Below are positions 8,748 to 18,301 of a DNA stretch of 64,000 nt, one piece after another. Position 1 is the first letter of the stretch; every line of letters begins with the position of its first letter. The DNA is taken from positions 104,240 to 168,239 of the forward strand of contig NZ_JAUKPO010000014.1 in assembly GCF_030503435.1 (NCBI RefSeq). The letters run 5' to 3'. The stretch is from Rhodocytophaga aerolata. GTDB lineage: Bacteria > Bacteroidota > Bacteroidia > Cytophagales > 172606-1. Under the pieces are notes generated by a model. It made no database searches, was not told the DNA's origin, and saw only the letters and a program-made list of their open reading frames with translations. A program made the translations under genes and the position numbers.

Positions 8748-8800
8748 ATTACTGATGTATGAGTAGTCAAATACTCAGTCAGTAATCAGTAATCAGTAAT
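8748..8800 (+). repeat. Hairpin with three tandem 3' arms in the metH leader
   Basis: ATTACTGA (8748-8755) and TGAGTA (8760-8765) pair with TACTCA (8772-8777) and TCAGTAAT (8779-8786). The 7-base unit CAGTAAT then repeats, giving copies at 8780-8786, 8787-8793 and 8794-8800, each able to pair with ATTACTG. It sits between the riboswitch and the metH start at 8833 and may be part of the expression platform. Confidence 0.6.
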
Positions 8801-8832
8801 CATTTAATCTTTCATCTTTCATCGTTACGATA

Positions 8833-11800
8833 ATGAATATTACAGAGCTTTTAGGCAAGCGTATCCTGGTGCTCGATGGAGCCATGGGAACCATGATCCA
8901 GCGGTATAAACTCGAAGAGGCCGATTACCGGGGAGAACGCTTTAAAGATTTTCCATACGATCTGAAGGGAAACAATGACTTGCTTTCGCTTACACAGCCG
9001 CAGATTATTAGGGAAATTCACCGCCAATACTTTGAAGCCGGAGCTGATATTGCTGAAACAAATACATTTAGCGGCACTTCCATTGCCATGGCTGATTACC
9101 ATATGGAAGATCTGGTATATGAGCTCAATTATGAGTCGGCCAGAATTGCTAAAGAAGTTGCTGAGGAGTTTACGAAAGCCAACCCAAATAAACCCCGTTT
9201 TGTAGCAGGTTCAATAGGCCCTACCAACCGGACAGCTTCTATTTCGCCAGATGTCAATAATCCGGGGTTCCGGGCAGTTTCTTTTGACGAACTGGTGGCT
9301 GCTTATACGGAGCAAGTAAAAGGGTTGATAGATGGCGGAGCCGATTTGCTTTTGGTTGAAACAATATTTGATACTTTAAATGCGAAAGCTGCTCTATTTG
9401 CCATAGAGCAATTTTTTGAAACAATAGGCGAGCGTATTCCGGTGATGGTGTCGGGTACCATTACGGATGCCAGCGGACGTACACTTTCCGGGCAAACCGT
9501 AGAAGCTTTCTTATATTCTGTTTCCCATATTCCCTTACTGAGTGTAGGCTTTAACTGTGCCTTAGGAGCAGATTTGCTTCGGCCGTATGTAGAAGAACTG
9601 GCACAAAAAGCTCCGTTCTACACGTCTGCACACCCCAATGCCGGGCTGCCTAATGAGTTTGGCGAGTATGATGAAACGCCCGAACACATGGCTACCATCA
9701 TTGAAGATTTTTTGCAGCATAATTTTATAAATGTCATTGGGGGTTGTTGTGGCACCACGCCAGACCATATTAAAGCTATTGCCGATGTAGCCGCCAACTA
9801 TTCGCCCCGCCAGGTTCCCACCAACGATCATTTACCTAAATTCAGTGGTCTAGAGCCACTTAAAATATTCCCTGGAGCTAATTTTGTCAATATAGGCGAA
9901 CGCACCAACGTAACCGGTTCCAAAGCTTTTGCCCGGTTAATTAAAGCTGGCAATTTTGAAGAAGCTTTATCAGTAGCCCGCAACCAGGTTGAAGGTGGTG
10001 CCCAGGTAATTGATGTGAATATGGATGAAGGCATGCTTGATTCAGAAGCTGCTATGGTTACTTTTCTCAACCTGATTGCTTCTGAACCAGATATTGCCAA
10101 GTTGCCCATTATGATTGATTCCTCTAAATGGTCAGTGATAGAGGCAGGATTGAAATGTGTGCAAGGCAAGGCCATCGTCAACTCTATTTCCTTAAAAGAA
10201 GGAGAAGAGAAGTTTAAAGAATATGCTACCAAAGTAAAACGGTATGGAGCCGCGGCAGTAATTATGGCCTTTGATGAACAAGGTCAGGCAGATTCCTACG
10301 AACGACGGATTGAAATATGTGAACGTGCTTATAACATTCTTACCAAAGAACTCAACTTCCCGCCCGAAGATATCATTTTTGATCCCAATATATTAACTGT
10401 AGCTACTGGTATTGAAGAACACAACAACTATGCAGTAGACTTCATAAAAGCTACGGAGTGGATTAAGAAAAATTTGCCATATGCCAAAGTAAGCGGGGGT
10501 GTCAGCAATATATCCTTTAGTTTCCGTGGGAATGATGTAGTCCGGGAAGCTATGCACTCAGCTTTTCTGTACAGGGCGATCAAAGCCGGTATGGATATGG
10601 GTATTGTCAATGCCGGAATGATTGCCGTATATGAAGATATTCCCAAAGATTTGCTGGAGCTGGTAGAGGATGTTTTATGGAACCGCCGTCCGGATGCGAC
10701 AGAACGGCTTGTGTCTTTTGCTGAAAATATTAAATCTAAGGGTAAAGAGCAGGTAAAAGACGAAAGCTGGCGCCAAGGAAGCGTACAGGATCGCTTAACC
10801 CACTCCCTGGTAAAAGGAGTAGTAGATTACATTGATCAGGACATAGAAGAAGCCCGTCAGCAATACGAAAAACCCCTACAGGTTATTGAAGGTCCATTAA
10901 TGGATGGAATGAACGTTGTAGGCGATTTGTTTGGCGAAGGGAAAATGTTTTTGCCCCAGGTAGTAAAAAGTGCCAGGGTAATGAAAAAAGCGGTGGCTTA
11001 CCTATTGCCGTTTATTGAAGCAGAAAAAGTCAGACATGCGGCTGCAAATCCTAACGAAAAGGCAGATGGCCGGGGAGATACAGCAGGTAAAATATTAATG
11101 GCTACCGTTAAAGGCGATGTGCATGATATTGGTAAAAACATTGTAGGCGTAGTACTCGGGTGCAATAACTATGAAGTAATTGATTTGGGCGTAATGGTTC
11201 CTGCTGAAAAAATTCTGCAGGCGGCCAGAGAGCATAAAGTAGATATAATTGGCCTGAGCGGACTAATTACCCCTTCTTTAGATGAAATGGTGCACGTAGC
11301 CAAAGAAATGGAGCGGCAAGGGTTTAAAATCCCTTTACTTATTGGCGGGGCTACTACTTCCCGTATCCATACGGCTGTAAAAATTGCACCTAACTATTCC
11401 GGAGCCGTCGTGCATGTACTGGATGCCAGCCGAAGCGTACCGGTAGCTGGTAAACTGGCCAACATGAAAACCATGGATGAATTCGCAGTAGAGATTAAGG
11501 CAGAATATGAGAAACTTCGTACGGACCATGCCTCCCGGCAAAAGGATAAGAATTATGTTTCCATAGAAAAAGCCCGTGAGAATAAGACTAAAATAGACTG
11601 GGAAACTACGACGGTTACAAAACCTTCATTTTTAGGAAATAAATATTTCCATGACTACGACCTGGCCGAAATAGCTAAGTACATAGACTGGACTCCATTC
11701 TTCCAGACCTGGCAGTTGCAAGGCAAGTATCCAAAGATATTCGATAATCCGACGGTAGGTGCTGAAGCTAAAAAACTATATGAAGATGCCACTAAGCTAT

Positions 11801-12645
11801 TGAAGGAAGTAATAGATCATAAATTATTAACTGCCAAAGCCGTTATTGGGTTTTACCCAGCTAATGCCGTAGACGATGATGTAATTCTGTATGATTTTGA
11901 ACCGGTAGAAATTGAAACCCCTTGCGATAAACATGGCGTACACAAATCAGTGAATTACCAGTTAAAGGCAATGAATGGTTCTGCTGCCAGATATGCCCCA
12001 GAGATTACTAAACATTCCAAATTCGAAATTGGCAATAAAATTCATTTCCTACGTCAGCAAGGTCAAAAAGCTTCTAATGTACCTAATATTTCTCTGGCTG
12101 ATTTTGTAGCTCCTATCGAGACAGGCAAAGCAGATTATATAGGTGCCTTCGCCGTAACAGCCGGGATTGGTATAGAGAAACTGATTGAGAAATTTGAGAA
12201 AGACCATGACGATTACAACAGCATTATGATTAAAGCCATTGCCGACCGGTTGGCCGAAGCATTTGCTGAATTAATGCATGAACGGGTACGGAAAGAGTTC
12301 TGGGGCTATGATCGCAAGGAAAAGCTAAGCAACGAAGACCTGATTGACGAAAAATACCAGGGTATCCGCCCGGCACCAGGCTATCCGGCCTGTCCTGACC
12401 ATACGGAAAAACGCATTCTGTTCGACTTATTAGAGGCTGAAAGCAAAGTAAATATTCAGCTAACCGAAAGTTTTGCTATGTATCCGGCATCTTCCGTAAG
12501 TGGGTGGTATTTCTCCCATCCGCAATCTAAATATTTCGGTCTTGGCAAAATTGCTAAAGATCAGGTACAAGAGTATGCCAAACGGAAAGGTATGTCAGTA
12601 GAAGAAGTGGAAAGATGGCTGGCTCCGAACCTTAATTATGACTAA
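8833..12645 (+). CDS. metH: Cobalamin-dependent methionine synthase
   Basis: Transfers the methyl group of 5-methyl-THF to homocysteine through methylcobalamin. All four modules are present in 1270 residues. The homocysteine domain (about 1-330) carries the zinc cysteines in GFNCALG and GGCCGTT. The methyl-THF domain (about 350-615) starts with [14 protein letters not shown]. The B12 domain (about 660-890) has the [10 protein letters not shown] loop whose His ligates cobalt. The reactivation domain (about 930-1260) contains [12 protein letters not shown]. The full domain set implies reductive reactivation with SAM. It is under the SAM-I riboswitch and is followed 57 bases later by metF, which supplies its substrate. 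Confidence 0.98.
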   Translation: MNITELLGKRILVLDGAMGTMIQRYKLEEADYRGERFKDFPYDLKGNNDLLSLTQPQIIREIHRQYFEAGADIAETNTFSGTSIAMADYHMEDLVYELNYESARIAKEVAEEFTKANPNKPRFVAGSIGPTNRTASISPDVNNPGFRAVSFDELVAAYTEQVKGLIDGGADLLLVETIFDTLNAKAALFAIEQFFETIGERIPVMVSGTITDASGRTLSGQTVEAFLYSVSHIPLLSVGFNCALGADLLRPYVEELAQKAPFYTSAHPNAGLPNEFGEYDETPEHMATIIEDFLQHNFINVIGGCCGTTPDHIKAIADVAANYSPRQVPTNDHLPKFSGLEPLKIFPGANFVNIGERTNVTGSKAFARLIKAGNFEEALSVARNQVEGGAQVIDVNMDEGMLDSEAAMVTFLNLIASEPDIAKLPIMIDSSKWSVIEAGLKCVQGKAIVNSISLKEGEEKFKEYATKVKRYGAAAVIMAFDEQGQADSYERRIEICERAYNILTKELNFPPEDIIFDPNILTVATGIEEHNNYAVDFIKATEWIKKNLPYAKVSGGVSNISFSFRGNDVVREAMHSAFLYRAIKAGMDMGIVNAGMIAVYEDIPKDLLELVEDVLWNRRPDATERLVSFAENIKSKGKEQVKDESWRQGSVQDRLTHSLVKGVVDYIDQDIEEARQQYEKPLQVIEGPLMDGMNVVGDLFGEGKMFLPQVVKSARVMKKAVAYLLPFIEAEKVRHAAANPNEKADGRGDTAGKILMATVKGDVHDIGKNIVGVVLGCNNYEVIDLGVMVPAEKILQAAREHKVDIIGLSGLITPSLDEMVHVAKEMERQGFKIPLLIGGATTSRIHTAVKIAPNYSGAVVHVLDASRSVPVAGKLANMKTMDEFAVEIKAEYEKLRTDHASRQKDKNYVSIEKARENKTKIDWETTTVTKPSFLGNKYFHDYDLAEIAKYIDWTPFFQTWQLQGKYPKIFDNPTVGAEAKKLYEDATKLLKEVIDHKLLTAKAVIGFYPANAVDDDVILYDFEPVEIETPCDKHGVHKSVNYQLKAMNGSAARYAPEITKHSKFEIGNKIHFLRQQGQKASNVPNISLADFVAPIETGKADYIGAFAVTAGIGIEKLIEKFEKDHDDYNSIMIKAIADRLAEAFAELMHERVRKEFWGYDRKEKLSNEDLIDEKYQGIRPAPGYPACPDHTEKRILFDLLEAESKVNIQLTESFAMYPASSVSGWYFSHPQSKYFGLGKIAKDQVQEYAKRKGMSVEEVERWLAPNLNYD

Positions 12646-12702
12646 TTCAAATAAACAAATATCTTCATTCGTACATTACAGAAGTTTTTCTAGCAACAGA
12701 AG

Positions 12703-13662
12703 ATGACTAAAATAACTCAATACATTAAAGACGCTAATACCAAAACACTTTTTTCGTTTGAAATTCTGCCTCCCTTGAAAGGAGAAAGTATTCAAAGTTT
12801 ATTCGAGGCCATTGATCCATTAATGGAGTTTAAGCCGCCATTTATTGATGTAACTTACCATCGGGAGGAATATATTTATAAGAAGCGGGAAAATGGACTG
12901 TTAGAAAAAATTTCTACACGTAAACGTCCAGGCACAGTGGGTATTTGTGCGGCTATCATGAACCGGTTTCATGTAGATGCAGTACCCCATATAATTTGTG
13001 GTGGTTTTACAAAAGAAGAAACCGAAAATGCGTTAATAGACCTGAGTTTCTTGGGAATAGAAAATGTACTGGTGCTTCGTGGCGACCCTATTAAGACGGA
13101 ACCTGCATTTAGCCCGGAACCAGACGGCCACCATTATGCTACGGAGCTCTTAAAGCAAGTAGTGAATATGAACAAAGGCATGTATCTGGATGAAGAAATG
13201 AAAACACCGATTGCTACTGATTTTTGCATAGGGGTGGCAGGTTACCCGGAAAAACATTTTGAGGCTCCTAACCTGAAAACAGATATTAAATACCTGAAAA
13301 TGAAGCAAGATCTGGGAGCTGATTATATTGTAACTCAGATGTTTTTCGATAATAAAAAATATTGTGACTGGGTAAACAAATGCCGTGAAGAAGGAATAAC
13401 CATACCAATTATTCCAGGCTTGAAACCCATTACTACCAAAAAACAAATTACGGTATTGCCCCGCATATTCCATATTGATATTCCGGATGAGCTGGCAGAA
13501 GCTGTAGAAAGTTGCAAAACCGATGCAGAAGCTAAACAAGTAGGTGTAGAATGGTGCATTCAGCAATCAAAAGATCTTATGAAGTTTGGTGTACCGGTAT
13601 TGCATTATTATTCCATGGGTAAATCCGACACCGTTAAAAAAATAGCTTCGGCCCTGTTTTAA
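12703..13662 (+). CDS. metF: 5,10-methylenetetrahydrofolate reductase
   Basis: A FAD-dependent TIM-barrel enzyme that makes 5-methyl-THF for MetH. Recognisable segments are FSFEILPPLKGE near the N-terminus (catalytic Glu), VLVLRGDP around residue 125, and GVAGYPEKHFEAPN, GADYIVTQMFFD and IPIIPGLKPIT further on. The length (319) is normal. It lies 57 bases after metH in the same direction and should share its SAM-responsive leader. Confidence 0.96.
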   Translation: MTKITQYIKDANTKTLFSFEILPPLKGESIQSLFEAIDPLMEFKPPFIDVTYHREEYIYKKRENGLLEKISTRKRPGTVGICAAIMNRFHVDAVPHIICGGFTKEETENALIDLSFLGIENVLVLRGDPIKTEPAFSPEPDGHHYATELLKQVVNMNKGMYLDEEMKTPIATDFCIGVAGYPEKHFEAPNLKTDIKYLKMKQDLGADYIVTQMFFDNKKYCDWVNKCREEGITIPIIPGLKPITTKKQITVLPRIFHIDIPDELAEAVESCKTDAEAKQVGVEWCIQQSKDLMKFGVPVLHYYSMGKSDTVKKIASALF

Positions 13663-13738
13663 TTTGAAAATTTGAGAATGTGGAAATTTGTAAATAGTTT
13701 TCATTTTCACATTCTTACATTTCCAATTTTTTAAATTT
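13663..13738. repeat. Imperfect palindromic intergenic element
   Basis: The gap between metF and the next gene is almost entirely an imperfect inverted repeat rich in TTTGAAA/TTTCAAA-type words. The best part is GAATGTGGAAA (13676-13686) with TTTTCACATTC (13704-13714), 10 of 11 matched, and the outer arms pair less well. It could act as a weak terminator, or be a copy of a dispersed palindrome; a related one lies at 49636-49715. Confidence 0.5.
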
Positions 13739-14587
13739 ATGAAGATTGTAGAGTGTCCACGGGATGCCATGCAGGGATTGCCAGAGTTTATTGATACAGA
13801 TACTAAAGTGGCTTATATCAATAAACTGTTAAGGGTAGGCTTCGATACAATTGATTTTGGCAGCTTTGTTTCGCCAAAAGCTGTTCCACAAATGCGTGAC
13901 ACAGCCGAGGTAGTGGCAAAACTAGATCTAACTCAAACAAATACTAAACTATTAGCCATTGTAGCCAACCTAAAAGGTGCAGAGCAGGCTATTTCTTATC
14001 CTCAAATAACCTATCTGGGGTATCCACTCTCTGTCTCAGAAACCTTTCAGCAAAGAAATACTAACAAATCCATTGCCCAGGCATTAAGGGAAGTAGAGCA
14101 AATTCAACAGTTGTGCAAGCAAACCAACAAACAACTAGTGGTATATCTTTCTATGGGGTTTGGTAATCCGTATGGAGAGGAATATAATCCGGTTATTGTA
14201 CAAGATCTGGCTCAGCAATTAGTACAACTAGGTATTCAAATTATTGCGCCATCCGATACCATTGGTTGTGCTACTCCGGAATCTATTTATGCCTTATTTA
14301 CGGCGCTGGTGAAAGCTTTCCCAGATACAGAATTTGGTGCACATTTGCATTCTACACCGGATACGGTTACCGAAAAACTGGATGCTGCCTACAAAGCTGG
14401 TTGCCGGCGTTTTGATGGAGCTATAAAAGGTTTTGGCGGCTGTCCTATGGCTACAGATGACTTAACCGGAAACATTGCGACAGAAAAAATGATTGCCTAT
14501 TTTGAAAGCTTATCAATTGATTTGTCTCTGAACAAAACTATATTTAATGAGGCATATCAATATGCACATAAAATTTTTGGAAATTAG
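13739..14587 (+). CDS. mvaB: Hydroxymethylglutaryl-CoA lyase family protein
   Basis: Cleaves HMG-CoA to acetyl-CoA and acetoacetate, the last step of leucine breakdown. Features of the DRE-TIM family are present: ECPRDAMQGLP at the N-terminus (in place of the usual RDGLQ), HLHSTPDT carrying the metal-binding HxH, and GFGGCPMATDDLTGNIATE, which holds the catalytic cysteine loop. The length (282) is slightly short of the usual 300. It starts a run with the LutA-like and flavoprotein genes downstream (26- and 53-base gaps). Other leucine genes are not in the window. Confidence 0.88.
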   Translation: MKIVECPRDAMQGLPEFIDTDTKVAYINKLLRVGFDTIDFGSFVSPKAVPQMRDTAEVVAKLDLTQTNTKLLAIVANLKGAEQAISYPQITYLGYPLSVSETFQQRNTNKSIAQALREVEQIQQLCKQTNKQLVVYLSMGFGNPYGEEYNPVIVQDLAQQLVQLGIQIIAPSDTIGCATPESIYALFTALVKAFPDTEFGAHLHSTPDTVTEKLDAAYKAGCRRFDGAIKGFGGCPMATDDLTGNIATEKMIAYFESLSIDLSLNKTIFNEAYQYAHKIFGN

Positions 14588-14613
14588 AAGCCGTATTTCA
14601 TCTCTTTATTTTC

Positions 14614-15354
14614 ATGCAAAAACCTATTATTGTAGATATATTTATTCCTTGTTTTGTAGACCAGTTAGCGCCGGAAATTGGGTTTAATATGGTAAAAGTA
14701 CTAGAAAAAGTAGGCTGTATCGTTAATTACAATCCTGATCAAACCTGCTGTGGGCAACCGGCTTTTAATGCCGGCTACTTTGATGAATCAAAAGAGGTAG
14801 CCAAAAAATTTCTGAAAGATTTTCCGCATGCCGACCGCTACATAGTTACCCCGTCAGCCTCTTGCGGTGGTATGATCCGCAATGCCTACGAAGACTTATT
14901 CGATAAAAATTCTCCGCAGTTTGATGATTGCCAGCGGGTTCAAAAAAATACCTATGAGTTTACAGAGTTTTTGACAGATGTCTTAGGCATCAATCAAATA
15001 GAAGGAGCTAAACTTTCTGGTGTAGCTACCTACCATGATTCTTGCAGCGCCTTGCGGGAATGCCAGATAAAAGAAGGGCCTCGTCAACTGTTAGCCGGGG
15101 TAGAAGGCCTCGAACTACGGGAAATGGTAGACAATGAAACCTGTTGTGGATTTGGGGGTACTTTTGCCGTAAAGTTTGAAGCTATATCCGTAGGAATGGC
15201 TGAGCAAAAAGTGTTGCATGCAGTGGAAACCAAAGCAGATTATATCATATCCACAGATTATTCCTGCCTCATGCACCTGAATGGCTATATCAATAAAAAT
15301 AACATGGCTATAAAGGTGATGCATATTGCTGATGTGTTAGCTAGTGGCTGGTAA
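14614..15354 (+). CDS. LutA/YkgE-like (Fe-S) cysteine-rich protein
   Basis: The product has two CCG (cysteine-rich) domains of the heterodisulfide-reductase/LutA type. The first is FIPCFVDQLAP...DQTCCGQPAFNAGYFD, the second CATYHDSC-like (ATYHDSCSALRE) with ETCCGFGGTFAVKF. LutA works with LutB and LutC to oxidise L-lactate, and YkgE is its close relative. Neither lutB nor lutC is adjacent, so the electron partner here is unknown. The 246-residue length is typical. It lies between HMG-CoA lyase and a CrtI-like flavoprotein. Confidence 0.88.
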   Translation: MQKPIIVDIFIPCFVDQLAPEIGFNMVKVLEKVGCIVNYNPDQTCCGQPAFNAGYFDESKEVAKKFLKDFPHADRYIVTPSASCGGMIRNAYEDLFDKNSPQFDDCQRVQKNTYEFTEFLTDVLGINQIEGAKLSGVATYHDSCSALRECQIKEGPRQLLAGVEGLELREMVDNETCCGFGGTFAVKFEAISVGMAEQKVLHAVETKADYIISTDYSCLMHLNGYINKNNMAIKVMHIADVLASGW

Positions 15355-15407
15355 CATCTGTTAAAGAGTTATATACCAGCTGATACTAATTGATCAGACT
15401 ATACTAA

Positions 15408-17000
15408 ATGAAAGAAATCATCCACTCTTCTTATGATGTAGTAATTGTTGGCGGAGGGCACAATGGATTAGTGTCGGCATCTTACCTGAGCAAAGCCGGC
15501 CTGCGTGTGTTAGTGGCTGAAAAGAATGCATATTTAGGAGGAGCTACGGTATCCAAAAAAGTATTTCCCGACTATGAGGCCTATCTTTCTGTATACTCCT
15601 ACCTCATCAGCCTGTTTCCGCAGAAAATCATACAAGATCTGCAATTAAGTTTGCCATTAAGAAGTAGATCAATCAGTTCTTTTACGCCATTTACTGAAAA
15701 TCAATCCCACAAAGGGCTACTTATCAGCAATACATCGGAAGAAGTTACCAGACATTCTATAGAAGCTCTTGCCGGTGCAAAAGAATACAGAGGTTACAGA
15801 AAATTGTTGGCAATGGAGCAGATATTGGCTGATACTATCTGGGACAGTTTTCTTCAGCCCTTACAAAGTAAAAAATACTTTGAAAAACAGTTCGTTACAG
15901 CACAGGAGAAAGCTATCTGGCAGTCTTTTGTAGAAGAGCCGCTAGGTAAAACTATTGAAGCTCATTTACATCATGACATATTATGTGGAGCTGTGTTTAC
16001 AGATGCTAAAATAGGGGTATTTACTCACCCGTACGATGAAAGTTTGTTGCAGAACCGAACATTCCTTTACCACATTATTGGCAACAGGACTGGTGAGTGG
16101 AAGGTGCCGCAAGGAGGAATGCAAACGTTACTGAATGAGTTAACCCGTGCAGCTACCTTATATGGAGCCACCCTGGTAACCAATGCCTTGGTAAATCAAC
16201 TGAATACAGGAGGCAAACAACATACACTATCAATTGAGTATGCGGGAAAAATATATGAAGTGCAAGCTAAATATGTATTACTGAATGCAGCTCCACAAGT
16301 ATTGGATAAATTAACAGGAAGAAAGCAGGAAAGCAAAGATGAAGATGAGGGAGCGGTATTCAAAATAAATATGCTTTTAAAGAAATTACCCAACTTAAAA
16401 AATACAACAGTTAGTTCTACAGATGCTTTCACTGGCACATTTCATATAAATGAGGGCTACCAACAAATGAAGCAATCGTATGAAGAAGCTAAATCCGGTA
16501 AGTTGCCGGCTATCCTGCCTGCAGAGATCTACTGCCATACCCTTACAGATACCTCCATTCTTTCGCCTAATTTGGTTGCACAAGGCTACCATACATTAAC
16601 TCTATTTGGATTAGATACACCTTATTCTTTATTTGCTGGCCCAGATGAAAAAGTTATTTCACATGAAGCATTAAAGCGTTTTTTAGCGGGTTTGAATGAA
16701 TTCCTGGATGAACCTATAGAGGCGTGTATAGCGCTAGATTCCTTAGGCAACTTGTGTTTAGAAGCCAAGAACCCGCTTGATATTAGCCTTGAATTAAGTA
16801 TGCCCCAGGGAAATATTTTTCACAATGCCTTAAGCTGGTTTTTTAGTGAACATAAACAAGAGGAAGGTACCTGGGGTGTAGAAACAGACATCGAGCGCCT
16901 CTATATTTGTGGTTCAGGAGCCAAAAGAGGAGGTGCCGTTAGCGGTATTCCGGGCCATAATGCTGCCATGAAAGTATTGGAGCTGGAAGGCAGACTGTGA
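15408..17000 (+). CDS. CrtI/PYROXD2-like FAD-dependent oxidoreductase
   Basis: A 530-residue flavoprotein. The N-terminal dinucleotide-binding motif is YDVVIVGGGHNGLVSASYLSKAGLRVLVAEKN (about residues 9-40), followed by GGATVS as in phytoene desaturase relatives. The C-terminal GSGAKRGGAVSGIPGHNAA is the second FAD contact typical of the PYROXD2/CrtI group. No carotenoid genes are nearby, so pigment synthesis is not implied; the natural substrate is unknown. It may be cotranscribed with the preceding LutA-like gene. Confidence 0.85.
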   Translation: MKEIIHSSYDVVIVGGGHNGLVSASYLSKAGLRVLVAEKNAYLGGATVSKKVFPDYEAYLSVYSYLISLFPQKIIQDLQLSLPLRSRSISSFTPFTENQSHKGLLISNTSEEVTRHSIEALAGAKEYRGYRKLLAMEQILADTIWDSFLQPLQSKKYFEKQFVTAQEKAIWQSFVEEPLGKTIEAHLHHDILCGAVFTDAKIGVFTHPYDESLLQNRTFLYHIIGNRTGEWKVPQGGMQTLLNELTRAATLYGATLVTNALVNQLNTGGKQHTLSIEYAGKIYEVQAKYVLLNAAPQVLDKLTGRKQESKDEDEGAVFKINMLLKKLPNLKNTTVSSTDAFTGTFHINEGYQQMKQSYEEAKSGKLPAILPAEIYCHTLTDTSILSPNLVAQGYHTLTLFGLDTPYSLFAGPDEKVISHEALKRFLAGLNEFLDEPIEACIALDSLGNLCLEAKNPLDISLELSMPQGNIFHNALSWFFSEHKQEEGTWGVETDIERLYICGSGAKRGGAVSGIPGHNAAMKVLELEGRL

Positions 17001-17040
17001 GTTTTAACTTTTGCTTAGAATTACCTCCAGCTGATTATTT

Positions 17041-17571
17041 TTAATTATTTCTAGCCTTTTTACTGAAGAATAAGAACTTTTTCTTATCAGCCTGCTCCTG
17101 AGATTCAACGGGCGCATCGGTTGTTTCAGCAGAGGCAGACACTACTTGTGTGGTAGGTGCAGGTAACACAGCCGCAGGTTCTGCTACAGCCGGGGTAGAT
17201 AGTTGAGTGACAGGTATAGAAATTGTTTTGTTTTTTTGTAATTGTGCCACCTCTATCGGCTGTACAGCTTCTATAATAGTAATAAGTTTTACTTGTGTGC
17301 TCTTGGTAGATAAGGTAGTTTGCTGCTTACTTTGAACTGTCTCAAACAGCTGAACACTTACCTGGAGTGTATCCAGACGAGGCGTATTTCTAAGGGTGAT
17401 AGCTTCTTGTTGTTTCTTTTCAAAGGCTATATTGTCTGCAAAAAACAGTTGATCCACAGCAATAGTATTTGCTTCGGCAGGTGTGCCTCTCTTAAGAATT
17501 TTATAGTACAACGAGTATCCTAGCAATGAACCTAAAATTACAGATATAGTAAAATGAAAGAAGTTCTTCAT
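17041..17571 (-). CDS. Hypothetical single-pass membrane protein
   Basis: 176 residues. One N-terminal hydrophobic helix (about 7-24, FTISVILGSLLGYSLYY) precedes a Thr/Gln/Val-rich region with no recognisable domain and a basic end (KKKFLFFSKKARNN). The composition (many AEP, TQV and SAE words) suggests a low-complexity periplasmic or cytoplasmic linker. It is convergent with the flavoprotein gene. Confidence 0.55.
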   Translation of the reverse strand: MKNFFHFTISVILGSLLGYSLYYKILKRGTPAEANTIAVDQLFFADNIAFEKKQQEAITLRNTPRLDTLQVSVQLFETVQSKQQTTLSTKSTQVKLITIIEAVQPIEVAQLQKNKTISIPVTQLSTPAVAEPAAVLPAPTTQVVSASAETTDAPVESQEQADKKKFLFFSKKARNN

Positions 17572-17824
17572 AGAAAGTTTAGTTCAGGTTGTTAGAAAAT
17601 ATTCTAAATATTACATTAGATATACTTTTTAATAAAATCAATTATTAATTTCCAAGGTACTGGTTAAAGTAACCACATAACCAGTATCATATTTATAATA
17701 ACCACATTTACAATGTTTTATAAAAATGAACCAAGTCTGTAAGTAAAGAAAGGTAGGAGTATGCTTTGTAATAAAATAGCAATAAGTTTGCCATAGATAG
17801 TACACGGTACTAAAGAAATAATAG

Positions 17825-17832
17825 TAGCTTTG
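17825..17832 (+). promoter_or_regulatory. Bacteroidota -7 box for the small lipoprotein
   Basis: TAGCTTTG fits TAnnTTTG, 19 bases before the ATG at 17852. I see no matching -33 TTTG at ideal spacing. Confidence 0.45.
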
Positions 17833-17851
17833 TAGAAATAAGAACAGATCA

Positions 17852-17962
17852 ATGAGAAGATATCTGGCAATATTCATTCTTTTGGCTTTCATCTATTCCT
17901 GTAGTGGATACCGGTCAAGACCACAGCCCTGGCAGCCCAAACAGCATGGTGGGATGAGTAAT
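17852..17962 (+). CDS. Very small putative lipoprotein
   Basis: 36 codons, too short for ordinary gene calling. The N-terminus MRRYLAIFILLAFIYSC is a good lipoprotein signal: two Arg, a hydrophobic core and a cysteine at residue 17. A short basic, Pro/Gln-rich tail follows. One base fewer in the AAAA run at 17939-17942 would instead give a 46-residue product ending in KKPKGYRR at 17993, a more natural-looking tail, so a one-base error or frameshift is possible. The nearby -7 box supports expression. Confidence 0.45.
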
Positions 17963-18301
17963 ACTAAGAAACCGAAAGGCTACAGAAGATAAATTATCAG
18001 GTTTGGTAGCTGCATCTATCCAAATAGGGAATCATCTACTTTTTGTTAACACGCATTAGCATAGATAAGAAGGATTTACAAAGTTCTTATTAGTTCAGGT
18101 TCTGTCTACTGAAAGAATTTCGGTTTAAATTATTATTAGTCATAGTTGCATGCTGTGTAGTAGATTTTTCTAAGGAAAATCATCCAGCCATCCGGGTTAC
18201 ATTTCATAAGATTCATCATAAAAAATACAAACTATACTTATGTGCTTATTTGAAGCAATAGATAAGTATTGATTTTTTGTAACCTTCTAACCATATTATT
18301 T
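17963..18301. other. Intergenic stretch before the secreted paralog pair
   Basis: About 340 AT-rich bases in which I see no convincing gene, RNA or hairpin. Confidence 0.5.

Noticed and set aside
8780..8800. CRISPR-like or microsatellite reading of the CAGTAAT repeats
   Set aside because: Units are directly adjacent with no spacers and only three copies; they are better explained as alternative hairpin arms.
15408..17000. Phytoene desaturase
   Set aside because: No carotenoid genes are near, and the pattern fits the broader PYROXD2-type group better than a bona fide CrtI.
17638..17892. A minus-strand ORF of 84 codons over the small lipoprotein region
   Set aside because: Its composition (Tyr/Phe-rich, AT-driven) looks random and it overlaps the better supported lipoprotein on the other strand.
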